Below are positions 19,079 through 26,352 of a stretch of DNA of 54,861 nt, in pieces. This stretch comes from an uncultured Bradyrhizobium sp. GTDB taxonomy: Bacteria > Pseudomonadota > Alphaproteobacteria > Rhizobiales > Xanthobacteraceae. Location of the stretch: NCBI RefSeq assembly GCF_936943645.1, contig NZ_CAKZJO010000014.1, forward strand, positions 1 through 54,861, given 5' to 3'. Positions within the stretch are counted from its first letter, which is position 1. Every line of letters starts with the position of its first letter. The notes beneath the pieces were generated by a model that did not search any database, had not been told where the DNA came from, and saw only the letters and a program-made list of their open reading frames with translations. The translations under genes and the position numbers were made by a program.

Positions 19079-20767
19079 TTACACCCGCGTCATATCGAAT
19101 TTCGGCTTCTGGCCGCTGCCGTAGCGGCGCAGTGCGCCTTCCTCGCCGACGGCGTTGGGGCGCTGGAAGATCCAGTTCTGCCAGGCCGTCAGGCGCGAGA
19201 AGATCTTTGATTCCATGGTCTCGGGACCGACGAAGCGCAGGCTCGCTTCCATGCCGGTGAGGCTGTCGGGCGAGAAGCTGGCGCGCTCCTCCAGGAACAC
19301 GCGGACCTCGTCGTCCCAATCGATGTCGTCGAGGGCGAAGGTGACGAGGCCGAGCTCTTCGGCCTGCTCGGCGTCGAGGCTGGTGCCGAGGGTGGCTTCC
19401 GCACGCTCGACATCGGAGGGGTCGGCCTGGAAGCGCGATTGCAGCCGGGTCAGGCCGTGGCTCATCGGATAGGGGCCGAAATTCATGGCGGAGAGCTCGA
19501 TCGCCGGCGGCGGCTGGTTGTCGCCCTGGCGCGTACCGATCAACATGTAGGAGCGGTCCGCGGCGAAGACGAGCTCGGCGAGCGTGCCGGCGAAGCAGGA
19601 GCCGGGCTCGACCAGCGTCACCAGCGTGCGCGAGGTGACGTCGATGCGCTTGAGCACGCGCTTCCAGTAATGCCTGATCTCGTTGACCAGCCAATGCGCC
19701 TTGTTGGCTTCGAGGAAGGCGTCATGCGCGAGCACAAGGGCGCGGTCGCCATGGCTCTTGAACACCAGCATGGCGATCTCGAGCTCGTTGATGCGCAGAT
19801 GCAGGATGGCATCGTCGAGCTCGCGCGCGACCTGCAGCGGCCAGAACGCAGCCCCTAACGCCATCATGCCGTCGATATCGGCGGGCGGCGCAGCTTCAGG
19901 GGCCTTGATCGAGATTGTGGCGATGCGGGCGGCGCGGTCGATGTCGACGGTGACGAAGCCGTAACGGATGCTGTTCTGATCGATGACGCGCTTGAGCGGC
20001 GTCAGTGCGATGCCCTTGCCACTGCCCTTGCGCTTCGAGGCCGCCGCGAACTCCCTGGCGCGCTCGGCGATCTTGCCCTCCAGCTTGGAGTTCGGCGCGA
20101 TCTCGTCGACGAGGCGCCACTGCACGGCGCGCTTGCCCTTCACGCCCTCTTCGATGGTGCAGAAGAAATCGGCATGGTCGCGGCGCACCTTGCGCTTGTC
20201 GACGACGCGGGTGAGACCGCCGGTGCCGGGCAGCACCGCCAGCAGCGGCACTTCGGGCAGCGCCACCGCAGACGATCCGTCGTCGGCGAGGATGATGTGG
20301 TCGGTCGCGAGCGCCAGCTCATAGCCCCCGCCGGCCGCCGAGCCGTTCACGACCGTGATGAAGCGCTGGCCGGAATTCTCCGAAGAGTCTTCCATGCCGT
20401 TGCGGGTCTCGTTGGTGAACTTGCAGAAATTGACCTTGTGGGCGTGCGTCGAGCCCGCGAGCATGCGGATGTTGGCGCCGGCGCAGAACACGCGGTTCTT
20501 GGCCGAGCGCATCAAAACGACCTTCACCTCGGGATGCTCGAAGCGCAGGCGCTGGACCGCATCCGCCAGCTCGATGTCGACGCCGAGATCGTAGGAATTG
20601 AGCTTGAGCAGATAGCCCTCGAACAGGCCGCCGTTCTCGTCGACGTCCATGGTCAGCGTCGCGACGTCGCCGTCGACCGCAAGCTTCCAGTGCTTGTAAC
20701 GGGACGGTTCGGTCTGGAAATCGATGAATGTCGCGCCGCCTGCGAGGCGCCGATCTTCCCCGGCCAT
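19079..20767 (-). CDS. boxC: 2,3-epoxybenzoyl-CoA dihydrolase BoxC
   Basis: A 562-aa enzyme of the crotonase superfamily that opens 2,3-epoxybenzoyl-CoA hydrolytically, releasing formate and 3,4-dehydroadipyl-CoA semialdehyde. Crotonase-like oxyanion-hole stretches (VFCAGANIRML, NGSAAGGGYELALATDHI) lie in the first 180 residues. The size, about twice a normal crotonase, and the C-terminal half (GSCFAGTLAELVFAADRSYM) are typical of BoxC. Two TGCA-N6 sites in the 115-bp upstream gap suggest its own BoxR-controlled promoter. Confidence 0.95.
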   Translation of the reverse strand: MAGEDRRLAGGATFIDFQTEPSRYKHWKLAVDGDVATLTMDVDENGGLFEGYLLKLNSYDLGVDIELADAVQRLRFEHPEVKVVLMRSAKNRVFCAGANIRMLAGSTHAHKVNFCKFTNETRNGMEDSSENSGQRFITVVNGSAAGGGYELALATDHIILADDGSSAVALPEVPLLAVLPGTGGLTRVVDKRKVRRDHADFFCTIEEGVKGKRAVQWRLVDEIAPNSKLEGKIAERAREFAAASKRKGSGKGIALTPLKRVIDQNSIRYGFVTVDIDRAARIATISIKAPEAAPPADIDGMMALGAAFWPLQVARELDDAILHLRINELEIAMLVFKSHGDRALVLAHDAFLEANKAHWLVNEIRHYWKRVLKRIDVTSRTLVTLVEPGSCFAGTLAELVFAADRSYMLIGTRQGDNQPPPAIELSAMNFGPYPMSHGLTRLQSRFQADPSDVERAEATLGTSLDAEQAEELGLVTFALDDIDWDDEVRVFLEERASFSPDSLTGMEASLRFVGPETMESKIFSRLTAWQNWIFQRPNAVGEEGALRRYGSGQKPKFDMTRV

Positions 20768-20809
20768 GGGTCATCCCTGAGCTTGATTATGCATTTCGCC
20801 GTAGCGTTA

Positions 20810-20827
20810 GATGCACAATAGTGCATC
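20810..20827. promoter_or_regulatory. Putative BoxR operator 1 (boxC promoter)
   Basis: GATGCACAATAGTGCATC is a perfect dyad with 7-bp arms, containing TGCA-N6-TGCA. It ends 43 bp upstream of the boxC start. BzdR/BoxR regulators are known to bind TGCA-based sequences. Related sites are at 20863, 23977 and 35750. Confidence 0.7.
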
Positions 20828-20861
20828 TTTTCGAGCGCGTCTAGCCCTTAACCGGCGCCAC

Positions 20862-20880
20862 ATGCATTTTGTTTCATGAA
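20862..20880. promoter_or_regulatory. Putative BoxR operator 2 (boxC upstream)
   Basis: ATGCATTTTGTTTCATGA contains TGCA-N6-TTCA, one base from the TGCA-N6-TGCA pattern. Its centre is about 51 bp from operator 1, near five helical turns. It matches 15 of 17 bases with the site at 35749 upstream of livH. Confidence 0.5.
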
Positions 20881-20882
20881 AA

Positions 20883-21407
20883 CTAGGACCGCGCAACCGC
20901 CCCGAGCGCGATCCAGTCGGCCTTGGAGAGCTCGGGACGGCCGAGCTTGGCCTGCAGCAGCAAGACCAAAGCCGGGACCGGAAAGCTTTCGACGAAGCCG
21001 TCGCCGGCCGCCACCGCCTTGCGCGAGATCAGCGCCCTCAGCTCGGCCAGGGCGTCGCCGAACAGGCGCGCGGCCGAATGCGATCGTTGCATGCGCAGCC
21101 GCAAATTCGCGTTGGCGATGTGGATGCAGGCGCGCAGCAGGATGCGCTCGCGGCCGCCCTGGGGCGCAGCCGCCCACACCGCCTCGAGCACCTCCTGCGC
21201 CTCCCAGAAATAGCCGCGGTCGTTGAGCGCAAGGCCATAGCGCAGCGCCGGATGGCGCGCCGGTACGTAGCCGCGAAAGGCGGACGGCACCAGCGCCTTG
21301 GCCATATCCAGCGTCCCGGAATCGGCTTCAGTCGCGCCGGCCTCGCCGGGCACATAGGCCCATTGCGGCCACGGCAATGGGCCGGTCACATGTGAAGGCA
21401 CATTCAT
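20883..21407 (-). CDS. DUF309-family protein
   Basis: A 174-aa helical protein. The conserved DUF309 block is seen at about residues 52-105 (HPALRYGLALNDRGYFWEAQ, EAVW, then ERILLRACIHIANANLRLRM). Function of the family is unknown. It starts 18 bp after the hydrolase stop behind GGAGG, placing it in the ligase-hydrolase transcript of the benzoate cluster, which suggests an accessory role there. Confidence 0.8.
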   Translation of the reverse strand: MNVPSHVTGPLPWPQWAYVPGEAGATEADSGTLDMAKALVPSAFRGYVPARHPALRYGLALNDRGYFWEAQEVLEAVWAAAPQGGRERILLRACIHIANANLRLRMQRSHSAARLFGDALAELRALISRKAVAAGDGFVESFPVPALVLLLQAKLGRPELSKADWIALGAVARS

Positions 21408-21425
21408 GGATGTGCCTCCGCATGC

Positions 21426-22244
21426 TCATGCGGCGTGTATCTGAAGTCCCTGATCGGCGCGCAGGGCCGCGCTTGCAAATTGCTCGATAGCGTCAAGCGT
21501 CGCCCCCGGCGCTTCACGATGCGGGGAATGGCCCGCCTCTGAAATGAATTTAAAATCTACCGGACAGTAGCACTCTTCCCTGGCAATTTCGACCTGTCGC
21601 AATGTCCCATATTGATCATTCTCGCCCTGCAGGATCAGGACGGGTACGCGGATATAGGCGAGGTATTCGGAGATGTCCCAGTCGCGGAATTTCGGATCGA
21701 GCCAGGCGCCGTTCCAGCCGTAGAAGGCGTTGTCGACGTCCTTGTGCCAGCGCGCCAGCTTTGCCTTGAGGTCGGTGGTCTCGAAGGTCGTCTTGATCTC
21801 GGCGATGGATGCCACCGAGACGTCCTCGACGATGAAATGCGGCGCGATCAGCGCGATGCCCTGCAAACGATGATCCTGGTGTGAACCGGCATAGATGGTT
21901 GCGATCGAGGCGCCGTCGGAATGGCCGAGCAAGAGGCCGCGCTTGAACGGAATTGCATCGAGGATCTTCGGCAGCACGTCGAGCGCTTCGCGCTGCATGT
22001 AGTCCAGCGGCCGCGGCAATGCGACCTTGCTCGACTGGCCGTAGCCCGCACGCGAATAGGCGAAGATGCCGGCGCCGGTCGCTTGCTGCAGCTTCTCCGG
22101 CATGTCGCCCCAGAGGCCGACCGAGCCGAGGCCTTCATGCAGCATCACGATGGTGGGAGCATCGGCCGATGCGGGCGCGAGCCATTTGTATTCGAGGCTG
22201 GCGCCGCCGATGCCGAGGAAGCCGGTGGGGGTGAGATTGGTCAT
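21426..22244 (-). CDS. Alpha/beta hydrolase of the benzoate cluster
   Basis: A 272-aa alpha/beta hydrolase. The nucleophile elbow is GHSDGAS (Ser), the acid is in GENDQYG and the His in EAGHSPHRE; the oxyanion region is HEGLGSVGLWG. Related hydrolases accompany box genes in other bacteria; a thioesterase or editing role on CoA intermediates is plausible but not shown. The ATG at 22244 starts MTNLTPTG; the upstream extension is a read-through of the hairpin at 22282-22342 and is rejected. Confidence 0.85.
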   Translation of the reverse strand: MTNLTPTGFLGIGGASLEYKWLAPASADAPTIVMLHEGLGSVGLWGDMPEKLQQATGAGIFAYSRAGYGQSSKVALPRPLDYMQREALDVLPKILDAIPFKRGLLLGHSDGASIATIYAGSHQDHRLQGIALIAPHFIVEDVSVASIAEIKTTFETTDLKAKLARWHKDVDNAFYGWNGAWLDPKFRDWDISEYLAYIRVPVLILQGENDQYGTLRQVEIAREECYCPVDFKFISEAGHSPHREAPGATLDAIEQFASAALRADQGLQIHAA

Positions 22245-22281
22245 GGTCGAAGTCCCATTCCTAGCCAGGGCCGAGATGCCC

Positions 22282-22342
22282 ACCCTCCCCTGGAGGGGTC
22301 CGGGACGAACGTAGCTCGTCCCGGACCCCTCCAGGGGAGGGT
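22282..22342. repeat. Perfect 27-bp inverted repeat between ligase and hydrolase genes
   Basis: Arms 22282-22308 and 22316-22342 are exact reverse complements with a 7-nt loop. The outer part (ACCCTCCCCTGGAGGGG) recurs downstream of ndh at 54799-54821. In the ligase-to-hydrolase transcript it would form a very stable hairpin starting about 20 bp after the ligase stop, without a T-run. It may reduce read-through or protect the ligase message. Confidence 0.88.
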
Positions 22343-22363
22343 AAGCAAGTGCAGTTCGCATCA

Positions 22364-23905
22364 TCAATGCGCACCCTCACGCAGCTTGAACCGCTGGATC
22401 TTGCCGGTCGCCGTCTTCGGCAAGGAATCCACCACGTCGATCCAGCGCGGATATTTCCACGGGCCGATCTTCTGCTTGACGTGCTCCTTGAGCATCTCCT
22501 GCAGCTCCGTGGTGGTCGCACCCGGGCGCAGCACGACAAATGCCTTCGGCTTCAGCAAGCCTTCCGGGTCGGCTTCCGGCACCACGGCCGCTTCCAGCAC
22601 GGCGGGATGCGTGATCAGCGCGCTCTCGACCTCGAACGGCGAGACCCAGATGCCTGACACCTTGAACATGTCGTCGGCGCGGCCGCAGAAGGTGTAGCGG
22701 CCTTCGCCGTCGCGGACATATTTATCGCCGGTGCGCGTCCACGGCCCCTCGAAGGTGCGGCGGCTCTTGTGGCGCTGATTCCAGTAGCCCTCGCCGGCCG
22801 AGGGCGCATCGACCAGCAGCTCGCCGACCTCGCCGTCGGCGACGTCCTGCCCGGCCTCGTTGACGAGCCGCACCGCATAGCCCGGCACCGGCTTGCCTGA
22901 TGAACCGTATTTGATGTCGCCGGGCGCGTTCGACAGGAAGATGTGCAACAGCTCGGTCGAGCCGACGCCGTCGAGAATGTCGACGCAGAAGCGCGCCTTC
23001 CAGCTGTTGCCGACGGACTCGGGGAGCGCCTCGCCGGCGGAGGTGCAGATGCGCAAATTCCCGCCACCACGTTCAGCCTTCATGGTCTCGTCGTTGAGCA
23101 TGGCCGCGAACAGGGTCGGCACGCCGTAGAAGATCGAGGGCTTGTAGCGGTTCATCAGGTCGAACATGCGCGCCGGGGTCGGACGCTCGCTGTTGAGGAT
23201 CACACTGGCGCCGACCGACATCGGGAAGGTCAGCGCATTGCCGAGGCCATAGGCGAAGAACAGCTTTGCCGCGGACAGGCACACATCGCTCTCGCGGATG
23301 CCGAGCACTTGGCTCGCGTAGGTGTCGGCAGTCGCCTGCAGATTCGAGTGGATGTGGCGCACGCCCTTCGGCATGCCGGTCGAGCCGGAGGAATAGAGCC
23401 AGAACGCCGGCTCGTCCGGATGCGTCGCGGCGGTGGTGAACTGGTCGCTCTCACCGGCGAGCTCTTCTGCAAGCTGCTTGTGCCCGTTCTGCTTGGCGCC
23501 GGACACCACGACATGCTCGAGATCCGGCATGCGGCCGACGACGTCCTTGATGACAGGATAGAGCGCCTCGGACACGAACAGCACGCGGGCGCGGCAGTCG
23601 GCGAGGATGTAGGCGTATTGGTCCGCGGTCAGCAGCGTGTTCAGCGGCACCGGCACGATGCCGGCGCGGATCGCGCCCAGAAACACGACCGGGAAGTCGA
23701 CCGTATCCAGCATGATCATCGCCACGCGCTCCTCGCGGCGGACGCCGAGCCGGCGCAGCATGTTCGCGGCGCGGCAGGTCTCGCGCTGCAGCTCGCCATA
23801 GGTGAGCCGCGAGACGGTGTCGTCGAAGGCCAGCTTGCTGCCGCGGCCCTGCTCGACGTTACGGTCGAGCAGCCAGGTCACCGCGTTGTAGGATCCCTCG
23901 CTCAC
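22364..23905 (-). CDS. Benzoate-CoA ligase
   Basis: A 513-aa ANL-superfamily acyl-CoA synthetase that activates benzoate to benzoyl-CoA with ATP. Motifs: P-loop YSSGSTGMPKGV, the hinge GRADDMFKVSG, and C-terminal PKTATGKIQR with the catalytic Lys. Overall sequence (SAAKLFFAYGLGN, GVGSTELLHIFLSN) is typical of benzoate-CoA ligases. It starts with GTG at 23905 behind GGGGGAG. It is divergent from boxR and first in a run of minus-strand benzoate genes. Names in use are bclA or badA; none is assigned here. Confidence 0.92.
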   Translation of the reverse strand: MSEGSYNAVTWLLDRNVEQGRGSKLAFDDTVSRLTYGELQRETCRAANMLRRLGVRREERVAMIMLDTVDFPVVFLGAIRAGIVPVPLNTLLTADQYAYILADCRARVLFVSEALYPVIKDVVGRMPDLEHVVVSGAKQNGHKQLAEELAGESDQFTTAATHPDEPAFWLYSSGSTGMPKGVRHIHSNLQATADTYASQVLGIRESDVCLSAAKLFFAYGLGNALTFPMSVGASVILNSERPTPARMFDLMNRYKPSIFYGVPTLFAAMLNDETMKAERGGGNLRICTSAGEALPESVGNSWKARFCVDILDGVGSTELLHIFLSNAPGDIKYGSSGKPVPGYAVRLVNEAGQDVADGEVGELLVDAPSAGEGYWNQRHKSRRTFEGPWTRTGDKYVRDGEGRYTFCGRADDMFKVSGIWVSPFEVESALITHPAVLEAAVVPEADPEGLLKPKAFVVLRPGATTTELQEMLKEHVKQKIGPWKYPRWIDVVDSLPKTATGKIQRFKLREGAH

Positions 23906-23925
23906 GGACTTCTCCCCCGAATTTA

Positions 23926-23993
23926 GAATTATAATTCATAGAAAGACACCGCGGCGGCTTGCTGTCAATGCCAGCAGGCACTATGTTTCATTA
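23926..23993. promoter_or_regulatory. boxR/ligase divergent promoter with dyad and BoxR-like half-sites
   Basis: GAATTATAATTC (23926-23937) is a perfect 12-bp palindrome in an otherwise GC-rich gap and may include a -10 box. Further on, GGCACTATGTTTCATTA (23978-23994) resembles the boxC-upstream site: both share TGTTTCAT followed by AAAAC. Only part of the TGCA-N6-TGCA pattern is kept, so binding would be weaker. Confidence 0.45.
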
Positions 23994-24026
23994 AAACGCG
24001 CCGCAGGACATCTGTAAAGAAGGCTC

Positions 24027-24935
24027 ATGACCGACAGTCCCGACGCCGAATCCCACTTCCTCGAACAGCTCGGCCAACGCGTGCGCACCATGCGCGCGCT
24101 GCGCGGCATGTCGCGCAAAGTGCTCGCCAAGGTCTCCGGGATTTCGGAGCGGTACATCGCGCAGCTCGAAAGCGGCAAGGGCAACGTCTCCATCGTGCTG
24201 CTGCGGCGCGTCTCCGACGCAATGGGCGCGCATCTCGAAGACCTGCTGCCGAGCGTCGAGCCGACGCCGGACTGGCAGATGTTTCGCGACCTCTTGCGCA
24301 AGGCGACCCCCAGCCAGATCGCGCAGGCCAAGGATCTGCTCGCCGGCGGCGGCGCCAACGCACCGCGGCGCGCGCCGTTCTGCGGCATCGCGCTGATCGG
24401 GCTGCGCGGCGCCGGCAAGTCGACGCTCGGGCGGATGCTGGCGAAGAAGATCGGCTGGAGCTTCGTCGAGCTCAACAAGGAGGTCGAGCAGCAGAACGGC
24501 CTCTCGGTCGCCGAGATCATCGCGCTGTACGGCCAGGAAGGTTTTCGCCGCATGGAGCAGGCGGCGCTGCAGCAATTGCTCGCGCGCAACGAGCTGATGG
24601 TGCTGGCGACCGGCGGCGGCATCGTCTCGGAGCCGCTGACCTTCGACCAGATCCTGAACTCGTTCTACACGATCTGGCTGAAGGCCGAGCCGGAGGAGCA
24701 CATGGCCCGCGTACGCCGCCAGGGCGATCTGCGTCCGATGGCCGACGACCGCTCCGCCATGGCCGAGCTGCGCAACATCCTGCTCAGCCGCGAACCGCTG
24801 TATTCGCGCGCGACGGCGGTGGTGGATACCGCGGGGCTTTCCGTCGATGCGGCGGCGGCGCGGCTGATCGATGCCGTGCGCCCGGTGCTGCAGAACGAAG
24901 CCCGTAGCTTCGGGCTGCGGAGTGTGGCGCTGTAG
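24027..24935 (+). CDS. boxR: BoxR/BzdR-type regulator with shikimate-kinase-like domain
   Basis: A 302-aa fusion. Residues about 13-72 form an XRE helix-turn-helix (RVRTMRALRGMSRKVLAKVS, then ERYIAQLESGKGNVS). Residues about 118-290 look like shikimate kinase with Walker A GLRGAGKST (125-133) and the ATGGGIV block. In BzdR and BoxR this domain binds benzoyl-CoA and relieves repression, so automatic labelling as shikimate kinase would be wrong. Position next to benzoate-CoA ligase and boxCB supports control of benzoate catabolism. Confidence 0.92.
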   Translation: MTDSPDAESHFLEQLGQRVRTMRALRGMSRKVLAKVSGISERYIAQLESGKGNVSIVLLRRVSDAMGAHLEDLLPSVEPTPDWQMFRDLLRKATPSQIAQAKDLLAGGGANAPRRAPFCGIALIGLRGAGKSTLGRMLAKKIGWSFVELNKEVEQQNGLSVAEIIALYGQEGFRRMEQAALQQLLARNELMVLATGGGIVSEPLTFDQILNSFYTIWLKAEPEEHMARVRRQGDLRPMADDRSAMAELRNILLSREPLYSRATAVVDTAGLSVDAAAARLIDAVRPVLQNEARSFGLRSVAL

Positions 24936-24950
24936 GGCGAGCCTTCCGCT

Positions 24951-25103
24951 GTCGTCCCGGACAAGCGCAAGCGCAGATCCGGGACCCATAGCCACAGGGA
25001 AGAGTGGCGGCGCGAGATGGCAACCACGAGTCTTCGCCAAACACCTCCCTGTGGCTATGGGTCCCGGATCAGCGCTCGCTGACGCTCGCTTGTCCGGGAC
25101 GAC
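24951..25103. repeat. Long palindromic repeat, family A copy 5
   Basis: Left arm GTCGTCCCGGACAAGCGCAA, right arm CTTGTCCGGGACGAC. Central GAGTC at 25028-25032. It begins 15 bp after the boxR stop and separates it from the globin gene. Confidence 0.86.
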
Positions 25104-25169
25104 AGTGGAATTTGTGGAAGCGCCACAACACCCTTATATGCGAGCCCAAGAGCCAGCTTGAGACCTCCC

Positions 25170-25565
25170 ATGACCTCCACCGAAATCACCACCTCCATGT
25201 TCGAGCGGATCGGCGGCAGTGCCACCATCGACGCGCTGGTCGATCGCTTCTATGAGCGCATGGACACGCTGCCGGAGGCGAAGATCATCCGTGCGATGCA
25301 TGCTGGCGATCTCGGTCTGATCACGGACGTGCTGAAGCGCTATCTCACCGAATGGACCGGCGGCCCGCGGCTTTACACGCCCGAGAAGGGCCATCCGCGG
25401 CTGCGGCAGCGCCATATGGGCTTTGCCATCGGCGATGCCGAGCGCGACGCGTGGATGCTGTGCATGCGCGGTGCGATGGACGAGACGATCGCCGACCCCG
25501 CGGCGCGACAGGAGCTGGACAAGGCGATATCGGGCCTCGCGGACTGGATGCGCAACCGGCAGTGA
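25170..25565 (+). CDS. Group II truncated haemoglobin
   Basis: A 131-aa 2-on-2 globin of the trHbO type. Features: ERIGGSATIDALVDRFYERM (A/B helices), LTEWTGGPRLYT (CD region), HPRLRQRHMGF with the proximal His, and AERDAWMLCM with the Trp typical of group II. It probably binds O2 or handles NO. Located beside genes for an O2-dependent pathway, it could supply oxygen to BoxB, but that is inference. The ATG at 25170 is chosen over a TTG four codons upstream. Confidence 0.88.
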   Translation: MTSTEITTSMFERIGGSATIDALVDRFYERMDTLPEAKIIRAMHAGDLGLITDVLKRYLTEWTGGPRLYTPEKGHPRLRQRHMGFAIGDAERDAWMLCMRGAMDETIADPAARQELDKAISGLADWMRNRQ

Positions 25566-25654
25566 GTTGGCGGCAGCGCCTCGACGCAATTCGAAGCTGC
25601 GCATCCTCAGTGAGTGATTTGAGTTCCTCGGCCATCGCCTGCTAAGCTCCAGGC

Positions 25655-26335
25655 ATGACCGACATCCTTCCCGACACGATCCGCCGCCTCTACACCGATC
25701 CCGGCGAGTACATCGACAGCGATCATCCAGCCGTGCAGCAATTCGCGAACGGCGCCGTGCGCGCGGATGCGAACGCGCGCGAGAAGGCGAGCGTGCTCTA
25801 CAAGGCGGTGCGCGACGGCATCCGCTACAACCCCTATGTCAGCATGCGCGTCGCCGAGACGTTTCGCGCCTCGAGCGTGCTCGCCGCGGGGCAAGGCTAT
25901 TGCGTCGGCAAGGCCGCGCTCTATGCCGCCGCCTGCCGCGTCCACGGCATTCCCGCCCGGGTCGGCTTTGCCGACGTGAAGAACCACCTCACCACGGAGA
26001 AGCTGCGCGCCAGCATGGGCACCGACATCTTCACCTGGCACGGCTTCACCGAGGTGCATGTCGACGGCGCCTGGCGCAAGGCGACGCCGACCTTCAACGA
26101 CACGCTCTGCGCCAAGGTGGGCGTGGCGCCGCTCGATTTCGACGGCCACAGCGACGCGCTGTTGCATCCCTTCGACGGCGAGGGCCGCGCCTACATGCAA
26201 TATGTCAACGACCGCGGCACCTATCACGACGTCCCGGCGAAATTCCTGATGCGCGAGATGGCGCGCGACTACGCCAACATGCAGGGCGAGGATCTCTCAA
26301 ACCGCGACATGGAGCGCGAGGCGGAGCAACGGTAG
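25655..26335 (+). CDS. Transglutaminase-like cysteine protease-fold protein
   Basis: A 226-aa protein with a transglutaminase-like core. Cys83 in GQGYCVGKA and His129 in FTWHGFTEV fit the first two catalytic positions. The expected Asp is not seen: the place usually holding W-x-D-x-D-P-T reads WRKATPTF, with Thr144 instead. It may use another acid or be altered in activity. Role unknown; it lies 90 bp after the globin gene and may be co-transcribed. Confidence 0.8.
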   Translation: MTDILPDTIRRLYTDPGEYIDSDHPAVQQFANGAVRADANAREKASVLYKAVRDGIRYNPYVSMRVAETFRASSVLAAGQGYCVGKAALYAAACRVHGIPARVGFADVKNHLTTEKLRASMGTDIFTWHGFTEVHVDGAWRKATPTFNDTLCAKVGVAPLDFDGHSDALLHPFDGEGRAYMQYVNDRGTYHDVPAKFLMREMARDYANMQGEDLSNRDMEREAEQR

Positions 26336-26352
26336 CGCGGAGGTGCCCGCGG

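Noticed and set aside
24027..24935. Shikimate kinase annotation for boxR
   Set aside because: An XRE helix-turn-helix precedes the kinase-like domain and the gene sits with benzoate genes, which is the BzdR/BoxR layout; a housekeeping AroK would lack the N-terminal domain.
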